A stretch of 64,000 nt of DNA from Zingiber officinale (GCF_018446385.1 NC_055987.1:10439705-10503704), one strand, 5' to 3'; numbered from the stretch's first letter, positions 11,337 to 22,898 are shown. The notes: generated from the sequence alone by a model not told the origin. Program-made: numbers and translations.

Positions 11337-13057
11337 TTTTTTTATTGCATATCTTTTTTTATCATTTTTATTAACTTCCATTCATATCGGAAATACAAAT
11401 AATCCTCCCAAGATAATGTTCAATTCATACAAAAATAATCCTCCAAATTCACAAAAATTATACAACCCAAGGAGAATGTTCAATCCAAGGGTGTAACAAA
11501 TCAAAAAAAATCTAAAACGAATCAATTTTTGCACGTGGAGGAAAATGTGCTCAGAGTTAAGAGTTTGTCCCTTAAAAATAATATCATTGTGCTCTCCTCA
11601 AATCCAATATACAGCAAAGCAGAAAGTAACTCGATGAATCTGAGAATGTTTGGATTTAGAAGAAGCATGCTTGCAAAACCAACTGACTTCTCTATTCCAG
11701 TGTAAAGGGACCCCTTTGGCTAGAACAAGAATGTAGTATCTTAGTCCAAACCATAGCTAAAAGTGGACAATTAAAAAAAGATGAGAAATAGTCTGCTTGT
11801 GAATACCACACAAACTGCAAAGATCAGAGGAGGCAACCCCCCACCTGAATAGTCTATAACGAGTAGCAAGTCTCCCCTTAATTGCAAGCCAAGAAATAAA
11901 GCTACATTTAGGGACATGAGAAGAGCCCCAAATCAAGTTACACCAAGCCACAACAGGCTTTTTAGGCCAAAAATATTCATAAGAAAAAACAATTGAGTAT
12001 ATACCAGAAGTGGCAAGCTTCCAAGAAATAATGTTTGAATCGATAGAATAAATAAAATAGGCAGTAATAAAGTCCCAAGCTTGAGCAGTAATAGAATCAA
12101 TAGGATTAGGCAACCGCCATTGATTAGCATTCCAAACATCAGCAACACAAGCTGATTTAGAAATATTAGCATTAGCAATATAGATAGATAGGAATTTCTC
12201 AATCAACGAAATACCCCGAAGCCATGGATATGTCCAAAATTTAAAATGCATACCAGAGCCAAGGGAGTGAGAAAACAAACCCTTAATCATAGAGCGAAGA
12301 TCAAGAAGTTTCCTCCAACATCAACTGGCATCAGGGGGCTTGATTATCCCCCAATAACTCAAGGTTCGAAGCTTATTTGCCCTGATCTAAGCAGCCCATA
12401 AACTTTCATAAGAGGTTAAAAGAAACAATATATTTTTACCTACTACGGCACAGTTCCAAACTGACAATGACTTAAGTCCTAAGCCTCCTTCTTTTTTAGG
12501 TAGACAAACATCATGCCAAGCAACGAGTCTGGATTTGGAATTGGTATTGCCATGCCAAAGAAAATCCCAACAGAGTCTATCAAGAGACTGAACAATTGAT
12601 TTTGCCAACATAAAAATAGAACACATATAGACATAGAGGCTTTGTAAAATAGAGATCACCAATTGGATCTTACCCCCATAAGAGAGAAAACGAAAAGTCC
12701 AACAAGTAATTCTAGCATTGATTTTATGAATAATTTTGTCACAATGCTCTTTTTTTAGACCTGAGGATATTAAAGGAATCCCCAAATAAGTCACAGGGAG
12801 AGAACCTTCATTGAAGTTTAACATGGTTAAGATTTCAGCTTTGATAAGATCAACAACACTAGAAAAGAAAACAATGCTCTTGCCCTCATTGATATGGAGC
12901 CCAAAAACATGTTCAAAGTGTTTAAGAATGGACAAAACTTGAGTGACTGAGTTAGAACTACCACGATAGAATACCAATAGATCATTAACAAAACAACAAG
13001 AAAGATAGTCCACGTAATTCGGAGAGTACAGCATCAGGGTGAAACCCATATCTTTTA
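11337..13057 (-). mobile_element. 5'-truncated LINE (L1-type), minus strand
   Basis: A poly-T run at about 11336 corresponds to the poly-A tail of a minus-strand non-LTR retrotransposon. The coding remnant (11757-13049) is the C-terminal half of an L1 reverse-transcriptase ORF, and sequence beyond 13057 belongs to the surrounding LTR. Loss of the 5' part is normal for LINE insertion. A clear target-site duplication was not found. Confidence 0.75.
11757..13049 (-). pseudogene. LINE reverse transcriptase C-terminal half with zf-RVT domain
   Basis: One minus-strand frame runs through the whole interval, broken by two in-frame stops (TAG near 12387, TGA near 12325). The N-terminal portion matches the RT palm/thumb of plant L1 elements: a degenerate catalytic box (CCFVNDLLVF, where F(A/V)DD is expected), then GLHINEGKS and VTYLGIPL, then LVAWHDVCLPKKEGGLGLKSL. 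The lower part has the zf-RVT pattern near its end (CSLCGIHKQTISHLF). The first Asp of the active site is present but the second is lost (VNDL), so the enzyme is dead. It was the replication protein of the LINE and has no host function. Confidence 0.85.
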
Positions 13058-13478
13058 TATATGCAAAAGGAAAGTGTAGGGTTGTTACACTTTCTTAGTT
13101 CTTTATTTTGTATTCGATTACTCTATTGGGATTTTACCAGTAGAGAAGTTAGTGAATTACCCATCGATATGGTCCGAGAGATTATAGGTCTTGGAGTAGG
13201 AGTCATCAAAGGATCCGAACCAAGTAACCACTTGTGTTTGTGTTTTTATTTCTTATTTTATTTTTAATTCCGTTGTGCACTAGTTTCAAAACCCGTAAAA
13301 AGATAAGTTTTAAAATCACATGATTCACACCCTCCCTCTCACATGCATCGATCCTACATATATTAGCTAAAATTTAATTCTATGTTACTAAATTAGGTCA
13401 TAAATTTATTGTACTTGTGTTGGTAATGTTGGAAAATTTTATGCTCATTAGGATACAATATATATAAGCAAAGCTTGA

Positions 13479-15230
13479 ATGTATAACAGATTAGAAAATG
13501 GATTTATCCTAAATGAATATTTAACTAGAGTTGAGGAGTTTATGAATATTGATAATAATCATCCAGAATGTATGAATGGTGTTAAGTTACGTTCCCTGTG
13601 TAATCATTCCAAATGTAGAAATAAAGCTTTTCATTATGAGGGCACTGAGAAAGTACATCTTTGGAAAAAAGGATTTATTCCAGATTACTACAATTTGTAC
13701 TATCACGAAGAGCCTTATTTTTTAGAACTAAATGGAACTTCAGTTGCTTTTTCATCTAGCACAACTACTCTAGGGGAAACATCATATAATAACAATGCAA
13801 TGTAATTAATGGTCCATGATGCAATAAATGAAATTGATTATTCCAATATAGATGAAATACAATGCTTGAATTTCAACAATTGTATGACATGTTAAAGGCT
13901 AGTGAAAGAGAAGTGTGAGACGACATTCCATCTGGTCATTCTCAATTATCAGCTATTGTAAGGTTATTGAACATCAAGATAAAATATAATTTTTTAGAAC
14001 GATGTTATGATGACATTTATTAATTGATGTCAGAGTTTCTTCTTACTGATCACCTAATGATTCATAATTTTTACAGTACAAAGAAATTGGTGAGGGATTT
14101 ATGTTTGTTTGTAGAGAAAACTAATTGTTGCATTAATAATTGCATGATACGTTTGAATAAAGATAGTGAACTGATTGAATATATAATATGTACTCACCCT
14201 CGTTATAAACATGATAGTCGCATATCAGGAAAGAAGAAGAAAAAAATTGCATGGAAAGTTATGTATTACTTCCCGTTAATTGCTAAACTTCAACACTTAT
14301 ATACATCCGCTGTAACAAGATGCCACATGAGGTGGCATCATGAGCATGTGCACCAAGGAGATATAAGGTGTCATCCTTGTGACTCCCCTGTATGGAAATA
14401 TCTTGATTCAACATTTCCTTCCTTTGCAATGGAACCACATAATGTATGACTGAGACTTTCTATAGATGGATTTTAGCTATTTGATCAGTTGGGACAATAA
14501 TATTCATCTTCGCCAGTTATGTTAACACTATACAAGTTACCGCCATAGATGTACATAAAAGATGAATTCATGTTTTTTACTGTACTTATTCTAGGTCTAA
14601 CTAAGAAAATTTTCATTAAGAATGTTGTAGTTAGGAAACTTCCACCAACAATTAAATCAGGTGGAGAAATCATTTACCAAATAGACATCTATGGATTCCT
14701 ATTAGTATCTTAGCCTAATTCTGATGAGATAGATAAATATATTGTTAGGCAGTGCAAGTGTGGTTGGAAAAAAAGAAGCATTTTCTGAGAGCTGTCATAT
14801 TAGATGTATCTACTTATTCGACATAATTTAGATGTGATGCATGTTAAGAACAATTTCTTCGATAATATCTTTAACACTATGATGAATATGCCTATAAGAA
14901 CTAAAATCACTACAAAATAACATAAAAAATTAAAAGAACTAGCTAGTATACTAGAGTTGCATCAGGATGAAACAACCAATAAATTTCCACATACTTGTTA
15001 TACATTGGACAAAGATGGTAAGCAAGCTTTATGTAGTTGGTTGAAAGAAATCAAATTCCTAGATGGATATACCTTGAATATGGCTTGATGCATGGATATG
15101 AACATGTTAAAGATGTTTGGAATGAAGAGTCATTGTTGCCATGTCATTACAACAAATATGACTTTTTGCAGTGTGCAAATATGTTATCCGCAACATACAT
15201 TGCATGTTGTACAACTACAAGTTGTTAAAA
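13479..15230 (+). pseudogene. CACTA (En/Spm) TNP2-like transposase, degenerate
   Basis: The frame at 13479-13805 matches the transposase-associated domain: it starts MYNRLENGF, continues VEEFMNI and CNHSKCRNKAF, then VHLWKKGFIPDYYNLY. The frame at 14024-14449 matches the TNP2 core: FYSTKKLVRDLCL, CCINNCM, then KVMYYFPLIAKLQHLY and the RWHHEHV box. Degenerate pieces continue to about 15230, including LDVMHVKKNFFDNIF and HTCYTLDKDGKQALC. Several stops and frameshifts separate the pieces. The protein would have cut and moved CACTA elements by recognising their terminal and subterminal repeats. It is broken here. Its right side almost abuts the NHX 3' exon. Confidence 0.85.
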
Positions 15231-15237
15231 GTCTAAA

Positions 15238-15462
15238 AACTTCAACAGTGCACGTTGTGCGCTGCGGTTAAGATATCTACAGTGCACGCCACATGATGCG
15301 GTTATGAGCATTCGCAGCACGCGCCACAATTAAGAGCAATCAATAGCATTCACAATGCACGCCGCATGTTGCAGTTAAGAGCATTCACAACGCACAACAC
15401 GAGCTATGGTTAAGAGCAATCGATAACATTCGCAGCGCATGGTCCATGTTGCGGTTACTATC
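15238..15462. repeat. Subterminal-type tandem repeats next to the CACTA transposase
   Basis: Four to five degenerate units of about 55-60 bp, each with variants of (g/c)cattcgcagcgcacgccgcatgttgcggttaa split into short words such as ttcgcagc, tgcggtta and taagagcaat. The position just downstream of TNP2-like sequence and the dense short repeats fit a CACTA 3' subterminal region. No terminal GTAGTG was found within the next 300 bp, so the end may be lost. Confidence 0.6.
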
Positions 15463-15769
15463 ATTCAAATACCATATATATATATTGCACATAGATTATA
15501 ATACCACATACAATTATAATACCATACAAATTATAATATCACATACATATATCACACACATATACCACATACCCACAATTACACAATAAAAACTCAAACA
15601 ATTATCATATCACATTCAACCATAAACATCACACTTAAATAAAACAATCCAAACAAATAACAAAAAATTCACTTAGTAACATAATTTCTTTCCTGCAAAA
15701 TAGTATATATATTAATCATACAAAACTATAAACTTAAATAACCATGCGATTGTATTTTCTATTGCATCC
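15463..15769. other. AT-rich spacer, nothing recognisable
   Basis: Contains TA and CATA microsatellite-like runs (about 15470-15600). It could be the lost CACTA terminus or the 3' flank of the NHX pseudogene. Confidence 0.4.
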
Positions 15770-17358
15770 TCAAGAAAATGGGCGTATGAGTGTATCATCG
15801 AACTTCTGCTAATAGTGATGAACCGTGTGAGTTGGTTTTGTGAGGAGTAGTCTAAGATTGGATGGTCGGGCTATATGCTCCCCTATTTCATCTTCCGAGG
15901 CCTGTCCATTCTCCATGAGCGATAATAGGAGAGATTTAGGGGTTGATGAATCAGAGGACATGTTGCTGAAGTGCTTTGCACTATGCGATAATAAGAAGAT
16001 CAAGAATGACTTAGTCATCAATCCAAAAACCTAGGAGGCATTATAAGGTAGTAAAACAATTAGAAATTTCACTCCAAAAAAAATTGCTTATGCATTTGAT
16101 AATCACCAAGTTGATTATTTAGTTAGCTTGAATATTGCAACAAATTTGAATTCAGAAGGTGGCAAACATAATAGGATTTGATATGTATTTAGTAATTTCC
16201 CAAACACAAAGACTTACCACAGTGCTGAAGAGCACAACAAAGATAGTGCTAGTGATCATAATTACATTTCCTCACAGTTGAGTGTGTCCAGATCTTGCAA
16301 ACTGTAATTTCAATAGATATATACTATCAAAATTTGTTAAATTAAATGAAATTTAAAATACCTTTATCCTTCTAATCATCTATTTGAATTAGATTATCAA
16401 AAGAATTACAGGGTGACAAAAAAATCATGCTAAACATCTTGAATGTCTAGAAATGTATTATAATGTAACATTACTATTTTGATTGAACTAGACATATAAT
16501 AAATTAGGGAAAACATCTATGCCTCCTTATTTAATATTAATAGATCTGTTATGAAAAAACATAAAAAGATAAAAAAAACTTCAAATTTGATAACCTGATT
16601 ATAAGCAAGTGCTATGGACACCACACCTCTCATGAGACCTGCCCATCATATTGTAATCTGTCTAAATTTATGTGAATTTATTGCTAAATCAATCTAATGA
16701 ACTTAGTGAAAATGATTTTATATGCACTTACTTGTTGTTTGAAAATGATTCTATCGTCCGGAGATTTCTTTGTTAGGTTGGATAGAAATGAGAGTGGAAA
16801 TACAAAAGCAGCTCAACCAACCAAAACTAGCCCTAACAAGATCGAGCTGATCTGAACTATTTCCCAGGGCTACAAAAAAAGCACATGAATGTTACTTTAG
16901 AATCAATATTAGTTGGAGGAAAGAGAATCAGAAATGTTATTAGGTATTAGGTGTCGCAGATTAAGTCTTGTATTATTAGTACTTGTAGGTAGTGTTTATG
17001 GTTTTATCATGAGTCCTACAAATTTCATGTAAATGTTTCATATCAAGACACATGCAATGCTTTTTTCCAAACCATTCCAACTACTAACAAACCTCCATTC
17101 TTCGATGTCCAATGCATCCATTCCAACACAAAGAAATAAAAAGGTTTCTACAATGAAACATACTGTGGCAAATGCATGCTTGGAGCTGCAAGAAAGGAAA
17201 GCAAAGAGAGATGGATAATAATTAGTGGACTCTATTTGATCAATGGGATGCTTTGAAACTAAGTTAATCAAAACATATTTGATAGTAATTCTGGAGCCCT
17301 CTGTGACATTATATTAGGTATAGTGTGACATGACTATCCCATAAAAGAATATTGTGAG
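15770..17358 (-). pseudogene. NHX: NHX-type Na+/H+ antiporter pseudogene, 3' exons
   Basis: Minus-strand exons in order: 17358 to about 17278 (IFFYGIVMSHYT, then YNVTEGSRITIK), 17185 to about 17092 (KHAFATVCFIVETFLFLCVG and MDALDIEEWRFVS), 16869-16732 (AAFVFPLSFLSNLTKK), 16657-16595 (WAGLMRGVVSIALAYNQ), 16311-16218 (FARSGHTQL, then MITSTIFVVLFSTV) and 16030 to about 15770 (VFGLMTK, STPKSLLLSLMENG, RPSNLRLLLTKPTHTVHHY). These match the second half of vacuolar NHX1-like antiporters, tonoplast proteins that swap cytosolic Na+ or K+ for luminal H+. In-frame stops: TAA 17314, TGA 16813, TGA 16646, TGA 16272, TAG 15809. Each replaces a conserved Trp or Arg. Most splice sites are still recognisable. 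The 5' half lies at 41894-42540, beyond the gypsy insertion. Confidence 0.92.
17354..17358. repeat. Target-site duplication of the gypsy element, left copy (GTGAG)
   Basis: GTGAG immediately before the TG of the 5' LTR; an identical GTGAG follows the CA of the 3' LTR at 41894-41898. Five bp is the usual length for Ty3/gypsy integration. Confidence 0.85.
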
Positions 17359-18857
17359 TGATACGGTCGACAATGGAGGGGCCCAAGGGGAGAGGGTGAG
17401 AAGGGTCAAGGCCATGTAGCGGTCAAAAGTCAAGAGGACGTGGCGGTCAATAATCAAGGTGACGCGACAGTCAATGGTCAAGCTGACGGGGCGGTCAGAG
17501 GCAAGCATGTGGAGTATTCAGAGGTCAGGCAGACTGGTTGATCAAGGGGGCAAAACAGTTGAAAGACGAGGGAAGACGACAGGCAGAACACCGGGCACAG
17601 GTCGGGATCGGCAGGGCTGTATAGAGGCAGCTCGGTCTGCAGGTCCGCCATTCAAAGGCCCGGGACCGCAAGTCACAAATCACGGGTCGGACGCGGCAGA
17701 GCTGTGTAGAGACGGCTTGATCGGCAGGTCGGCGATTCAAAGGATCGGAAGTGCAAGTCACGAGTGGTCTGCAGGCCTGCGATTCAAAGGACTGGAGGTA
17801 CAAGTCACGGGTCGGGATCGACAGAGCTGTTTAGAGATGGCCCGAGCTACAGGCCTGCGATTCGAAGGACTGGAAGTACAGGTCACGGGTCGGAAGCGGC
17901 AGAACTGATCAGAAGCAGCTCGATCTACAGGCCTGCGGTTGATGGCCAGGAAATACAAAGCGCAGGATACAGGTCAGGATCGGCATAGCTGTGCAGAGAC
18001 GGCTCGAGCTGCAAGTCTGCGACTCGAAGGGCCGGAAGCGCAAACCACGAATCGAGGGTTGGAAGCAGCAGGGCTGTGCAGAGACGGCTCTGTCTGCGGG
18101 TCTGCTACTCGAAGATCCGGAAGGGCAAGCCACAAGTCACAGGTCAGAAGCGACAGGGTTGCACAGGGTCAGCCCGACTAACAAGTAACGCTTAGAGGCG
18201 AGATCTGGTCGAGGGGTGCAAGGTAAATACCGACCGCGATAAATAGGATGAGCCAAGTTGTGCAGGAATGGAAGGATCACAATTGTCCGTCAAGGTTAAT
18301 CATCACATACCAGTGAGATGTGCGAAGGCGGAGGTTTCTAAAGAAGAAGATGCTCTCATGACCAATAGCGGCCTGACAGGTGTCGCTCACTACAAGACAA
18401 AGCCCATGTGTAAAGGCGGAGGTTCCTAAACAGAAAGATGCCTTCACGACCAATAGCAGCACGACAGGTGTCCAGGACTACACGACAAGCCCAGCGTCTA
18501 ACGTTTTCTGACAGGAGGGCAGGTTCTGGAAGCGAGGCGGGTGCATAACAAGGAGGAGATTCCTCGTACACGGGTACGCGCACTCTCGTCATTTTTTCCT
18601 TTCACAACTTTTCATTTTTGGGGCTCTCTCTGTTTTCTTCTGGGGAAAAAGAACCTGACTTGAGCGTCGGAGGGCCTGATCCGGGGACTTTTTCCCTGGG
18701 TTCTGGTCTCTAACGTGAGAGGGGGGGATTGTCTGAGTGTGCGCAGGGTCCTGCAGCAGCGTCAGCCACCCGTGGGAGCCGGATCACCTACGACTTTTTG
18801 TCAACAACCAGGCCACCGCGACCAGCCTCCGTCAGACTCAGCCTTCGGACGGGATCA
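17359..18857 (+). repeat. 5' LTR of the gypsy element
   Basis: About 1499 bp, from TGATACGGTCGACAATGG to CTTCGGACGGGATCA. It aligns along its length with 40623-41893, for example at acaatggagg, the segment with gtccgtcaaggttaatcatc, and tctctaacgtgagaggggg. It contains several degenerate 60-80-bp internal repeats at 17590-18150 with the words cggcagagctgt, gagacggct, cgattcaaagg and caggtcacgggtcgg. Confidence 0.9.
17580..18160. repeat. Degenerate tandem repeats inside the gypsy 5' LTR
   Basis: Roughly seven units of 60-85 bp with the shared order: gggtcgg, (a)cggcagagctgt, agagacggct, gcaggcctgcgattc, aaaggactgga, gtacaagtcac. All stay in the same orientation. In the 3' LTR the same region (40840-41270) is shortened and scrambled. 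Confidence 0.75.
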
Positions 18858-18860
18858 AAT

Positions 18861-18877
18861 TTGGCGTCGTCTGTGGG
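18861..18877 (+). other. Primer-binding site of the gypsy element
   Basis: TTGGCGTCGTCTGTGGG begins three bases after the LTR end and matches the TGGCGCCGTCTGTGGG-type primer site common in plant Tat-like gypsy elements, with one mismatch. It would pair with the 3' end of a host tRNA to start minus-strand DNA synthesis. Confidence 0.75.
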
Positions 18878-18952
18878 AAACACAATAGCCTGATCCGAAG
18901 CGTGAAGATGGAGGACTCTGGCTGAAGTTCCAGCAGGAGGATTAATGTCACC

Positions 18953-19804
18953 ATGACTGCGGGGGAGTACGAGCTCTTCAAGGAGGTCAGGAAGCAAGCC
19001 GCCTCTGAAAAACAAGGAACGGTTTCACGACCTCGCTTGGCGCCCAAAGCGTCTAAAGAACCGGCTCCTGCCTCCGACAGGGGCTCAAAGAGGAAGCAGC
19101 AGGAAGAACTCCCTCGTGCTTCATTCCGAGAGCCTCGCCGCAACTATCATCAGCCTGGACCGCGCGAGCATAGTCATAAGAAAGAAGAGTCGCAGGCGTC
19201 GGTGGCAAAAAGCTCTCTACATCCACCCCGGGATGCAGGAAAGGGAAAAGCTATAGCCTCTGCCAGAGATCTGCCTGAAGATCCGGACGACAAGGTACCT
19301 TTCTCGGCTCAAATCCTGAGGGAAAGCCTGCCTAGGGGTTACCGAGCCCCGAACATTGGAGAATACGATGGGAGCAAGGACCCGGAAGAGCACCTGCGGA
19401 AGTTCAAGAACGCGGCTATCTTGTATCAATACAACGATGCTGTCAAATGCCGAGTATTCCTACACACCCTGTCTGGGTCGGCGCAGAAGTGGTTCGATGG
19501 GTTGCCCTAGAGTCCATCAATCGCTTCATGGATTTCAAAACGGTCTTCCTACGCCATTTCGCCAGTAGCCGTAAGTATCAAAAAATCGACCACTGTCTTT
19601 TTGCTCTCAAGCAGGATTCGACCGAGCCCTTCCGCCACCTCAGAAATATTGATGAGCGTTTTCTCCCACGGATTGCGAGAAGGGGAGTTCTTTAGGGACC
19701 TCATCAAGAACCCCGCCCGGAGTTTTGACAATATGGTGGAGAAAGCTTCTTGCTACATCAAGGTGGAGGCTCGGGCCGTGGCAAAGAAGGCTGAAAAACG
19801 GTGA
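18953..19804 (+). pseudogene. Gypsy gag (capsid polyprotein) remnant
   Basis: The first frame (18953-19510) begins with a charged, Pro- and Lys-rich N-terminus and then enters the conserved gag core: LPRGYRAPNIGEYDGSKDP, then LRKFKNAAILYQY and LSGSAQKWFDGLP. A frameshift at about 19508 continues with FMDFKTVFLRHFASSRKY and DHCLFALKQ, and a second shift returns to the first frame for SATSEILMSVFSHGLREGEF. The order and spacing are those of Tat-lineage gag. It would form the particle that packages the RNA. Broken here by two frameshifts. Confidence 0.85.
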
Positions 19805-20654
19805 CTCAACCGAAGGAGAGCACCACCAGCCTTCACTGCCCTTCCAGCCTAGCGTCACGGCCTGCCCTCAGTGGAGTTAGGCCCGGCTGATGCGTTTGCC
19901 ATACAGCCCATCGGGCACAAGGGAGCACCATATTGCACATATCCGGTCAGGCGCACGATCTCAGAATCGTCGCCATTCGCCCGTGACTCGTGAGCAGAGC
20001 AGGGCTTGCCTCCCGAGTTGGTGCCCCAAATCTGAGAATGGAAGAAGACGCCGGGCGTGTTTCGCGTAGCGCGGGCCCGACCGACCTAGCCCAGTAACCA
20101 TTGGCCTCGGGAAGACCAAAGAGATGAAAGGCCAACTACGGCTTGCGAGATCGGTATGATTTGGAGGGCCCACCGGGGGACTCAAGCCCATAAGTCACAC
20201 GGTCGGCGATTGTATGTGTGGGAGGTGCGGTGCACCACGGCATCCGCCCCTCATTAGCTTTGGGCCAGATTTGGAGGATCTGAACTTGCAGCGACGACGC
20301 TCATAATCAAGGCCGTTATTACTGACCAAGTGGCTCGGTCTTTGTGGATACCGGAGCTCGATCAACATTTTATTCGAGCTGCGTTAGGAAATGCAGTTCG
20401 GTGGCTCAGACAGCTAAACCCTACCATAGTCAGGTTGTGTGAATACCCGTCGGCCATCTCCATGGGCATGTGCTCCTCTAACCTGCTCATTGCTCGCTCC
20501 CAAGAGTCCTTTAGGGAGCCGCTTGGTAATATTCGATCATAGGCCGGTCGATGGGTCATTGGCAAAGATTTAGTTGATTCCCAAGTAATGTTCCATGCCC
20601 GGCACGTCAGCAAAAGGGTCATGCAGCCCGGAATCGGAAAACCTCAGAAAACTA
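19805..20654 (+). pseudogene. Gypsy gag C-terminus and aspartic protease start
   Basis: Heavily degenerate. Fragments of the Tat spacer are recognisable (for example LIIKAVITD at about 20300). The protease active site DTGA is at 20347-20358 in the short reading VFVDTGA. The frame is lost soon after. The rest of the protease resumes after the AT-rich insertion, at 21420. Confidence 0.6.
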
Positions 20655-21168
20655 AGGTTTTTGTTGATTCCAGGGTTAACGAATTTTTTTTACCAAAAAT
20701 ACCCTCCGATAAGAAAAACAATGAAAAAAAGAGAAAAAATGTAAAAAAATATTTAAAAAATGTAAAAAAATAAAAAAAATGTTTTAAAAAATTTTAAAAT
20801 TATTTTTTTTTAAAAAAAATAAATAATTTAAAAAATAAAAAATAAAAAATAAAAATTTTAAAAATAAAAAATAAAATTTTTAAAAATGTTAAAAAAATTT
20901 TAAAATTATAAAATTTTTTAAAAATTTTAAAAAATTTTAAAAATGTTAAAAAATAAAAAAATTATATAAAAATTTTAAAATTAAAAATAAAATAAATAAA
21001 TAAAAATTAAAATTTAAAAATGTAAAAAAATATAAATATAAATAATATAAAAATATAAAAACATTAAAAAATAAAAAACACATAAAAAAGTAAAAAAAAT
21101 ATACCGGAAAAAGAAAAGTAAAAAAACATTAAAAAATAAAAAAATAAATAAATAAATAAATAATAATA

Positions 21169-21202
<34 letters not shown>

Positions 21203-21418
21203 TTATGTATAGTTGGTTTTGTAACTGAGGGTAATACGGTAAAATATTAAATTAGGGTATTCATTAAAACCTTCAAACAAACAAGTTTTTGTTGTATTAC
21301 CTAAGTTGAACCAAACAACATTTGGTTATGTTTTATTCCCTATAACCTTGGTTATGTGATTACCTGGTAATCACATAATCAAGGTTATACATGATGACTT
21401 GAACCAAACGCACCCTTA
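20655..21418. mobile_element. AT-rich insertion splitting the gypsy protease, possibly a non-autonomous DNA element
   Basis: Protease coding sequence stops near 20650 and resumes at 21420 (VVDSPSSYNVILG), so about 0.77 kb is foreign. The right part has the words tgaaccaaacgcaccctta, like the ends of plant MITEs (reverse complement of GGGTGCGTTTGGTTCA), and a nearby inverted repeat around 21350-21395 (ataaccttggttatgtgattacc and its inverse). A matching left terminal repeat was not found, so the class is uncertain. Confidence 0.45.
20690..21203. repeat. A/T-only low-complexity tract
   Basis: Nearly pure A-rich sequence with short aaaaaatgt and ttttaaaa words, ending in (aaat)n and (aat)n microsatellites at 21140-21203. 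Confidence 0.95.
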
Positions 21419-21419
21419 G

Positions 21420-21845
21420 AGTGGTGGATTCGCCTTCCTCCTATAACGTCATCCTGGGAATGTCAGCTCTGCATGAGTTCTGGGCTGCCGTCTCCACTTT
21501 TCACCAAAAGATCAAGTTCTTGGCCTGGGAAGTCAAGGGAGGAGGTGTAGTTGCTACTTATTGACATGGTCAGTGGGAGCGCAGCAGCCGAGGGAGCCGC
21601 AGGATGGGGAGTACGCTATCCAAGAGGCCTGCACTGTGCCTATCCTTGGGAAGAAATTTCAGATGGATAGAGTAGAGAGCATCACTCGCATTGCCCGGTG
21701 ATTTACCACGGAGCTTAAGTTGAGCGTCGCGATCCAATAGGGACGTTTTGCTTGGTCACAGGAAGAAGGTCGAACAATGTGGCCACGCAGCCTCGTATTA
21801 TACCCGAGGCACCAAGCAGGTAAGCGAAGAGAGAAACTTCTTACG
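21420..21845 (+). pseudogene. Gypsy protease end and pol spacer, degenerate
   Basis: Starts VVDSPSSYNVILG and continues STFHQKIKF, the C-terminal edge of a Tat-type protease. The linker that follows carries degenerate words such as FAWSQEEG, cognate to the region before reverse transcriptase. Stops and shifts are frequent. Confidence 0.7.
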
Positions 21846-22270
21846 GAATAAGATTATCCAGAAGTGGATCAGCTCGGGGAGGACATGTTCGAGGGTGCAA
21901 TTCCCGGCTTTCTAACATTGTGGAAGAAGCCTAACAACAAGTGGAGGGTGTGCATAGACTTTCGCGACCTCAGCGGGGCCAAGGTATTATCCTCTCCCGG
22001 ATCGATCCGGTGGTGGATTCAATTCTTTGAGAGGATATGCATGATGGACACTTATCAAGGATATCATCGATACCCTTGGCTAGGGAGGATCGGGAGAAAG
22101 TCCACATAACAACCACAGCTATCTTTTACACGTATGGCCATTTGGACTCGTGGAGAGCCGGCTACCTACCGGATGATGGACAAAGTCTTTCGGGATCGAG
22201 CGGAGCGTGAGGTCTATGTTGATGACATCCTGATCAAGTCTCTCCTGGCGTCCAGTCTAATAAAGATGTA
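21846..22270 (+). pseudogene. Gypsy reverse transcriptase remnant
   Basis: Recognisable motifs in order: KKPNNKWRVCIDFRDLS, ICMMDTYQGYHRYP, ATYRMMDKVFRD and the catalytic YVDD (22215-22226, followed by ILIK). Segments between them are shortened compared with intact Tat elements and the frame changes at least three times. The enzyme would have copied the element RNA into DNA. Dead here. Confidence 0.85.
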
Positions 22271-22898
22271 AAAGAAACCTGTGGGACTCGAGACAATATG
22301 GGGTAAAGCTGAAATGTTCGGGGCCAAAGGAGGGAAGTTTAGGCTACCTGGTGAGGAGGAAGCCAATCCGAGAAGGTTCAAGCACTTGAAACATGCGGCA
22401 TCCTCGAACAGGAAACAAGGTGGTGTCGGCGGGATACTTGACTGTCGATTCATCTCGCATGAGATCCGGCTTCTTCAAAGTGCTTCAGCAAGTTTCGGTG
22501 GACGGAAGAATGCACCAGGCCTTTGAGGAGCTAAAGCAAGAGTCCTTGCCATCACTGTTCAACTGTTGTGGGAGAGCCCCTTTGGGTCTATTATCCACCC
22601 CGAGGGTGAGTAGCATTTGGTTAAAGAACGGGGCAGGTGTACAATGGCCAGTATATTTTTTTCAGTCATCTATTGAAGAGGGGTTGAGTCTTGGTACACG
22701 ACCACAAAGTTGGTTTCTGGACTTGTTCTAATGGCTCGAAGCTCCGTATTTCTTGGCGCATCCCATCACCGTCACCGAACAAAGCGATTAGAGGCGAGCT
22801 CTCACCAAGGTGGAGGTAGCGAGTGACATCAAATGGGCGGCCTAGGGAGAATATGATATCCCCGAACCGCGATCAAAGCACAGGCTCTGGCGGATTTC
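22271..22898 (+). pseudogene. Gypsy RT thumb/connection and first RNase H, degenerate
   Basis: Pieces such as FGAKGGKF and QWPVYFF are from the RT connection and the first (retroviral-type) RNase H. None extends more than about 100 codons without a shift. Confidence 0.6.

Larger units (their letters stand above)
7868..13358 (+). mobile_element. SIRE-like copia solo LTR, interrupted by nested insertions
   Basis: Starts TGTTAGTGCAG at 7868 and contains TTTTGATGAATGACAAA, as does the LTR at 54702. Its 3' part (13180-13230) has the words ttggagtaggagtc and ccgaaccaagtaa, also shared with that LTR near 55590. The end is placed at the CA at 13357-13358. Flanks are catat (7863-7867) and tatat (13359-13363), a near-match target-site duplication. 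No internal retroelement sequence follows, so a solo LTR is the best reading. It is about 5.5 kb long because it holds a copia LTR (about 8496-10905) and a LINE (about 11337-13057). Confidence 0.65.

Noticed and set aside
17353..17358. LTR start at TGTGAG (17353 and 40611)
   Set aside because: Both sites look alike, but starting the LTRs at TGAT (17359, 40623) gives a perfect GTGAG target-site duplication and restores the NHX frame, which the earlier start does not.
17459..18188. Several frames of 65-149 codons in the gypsy LTR
   Set aside because: They are translations of the LTR internal tandem repeats in several frames on both strands and are not genes.
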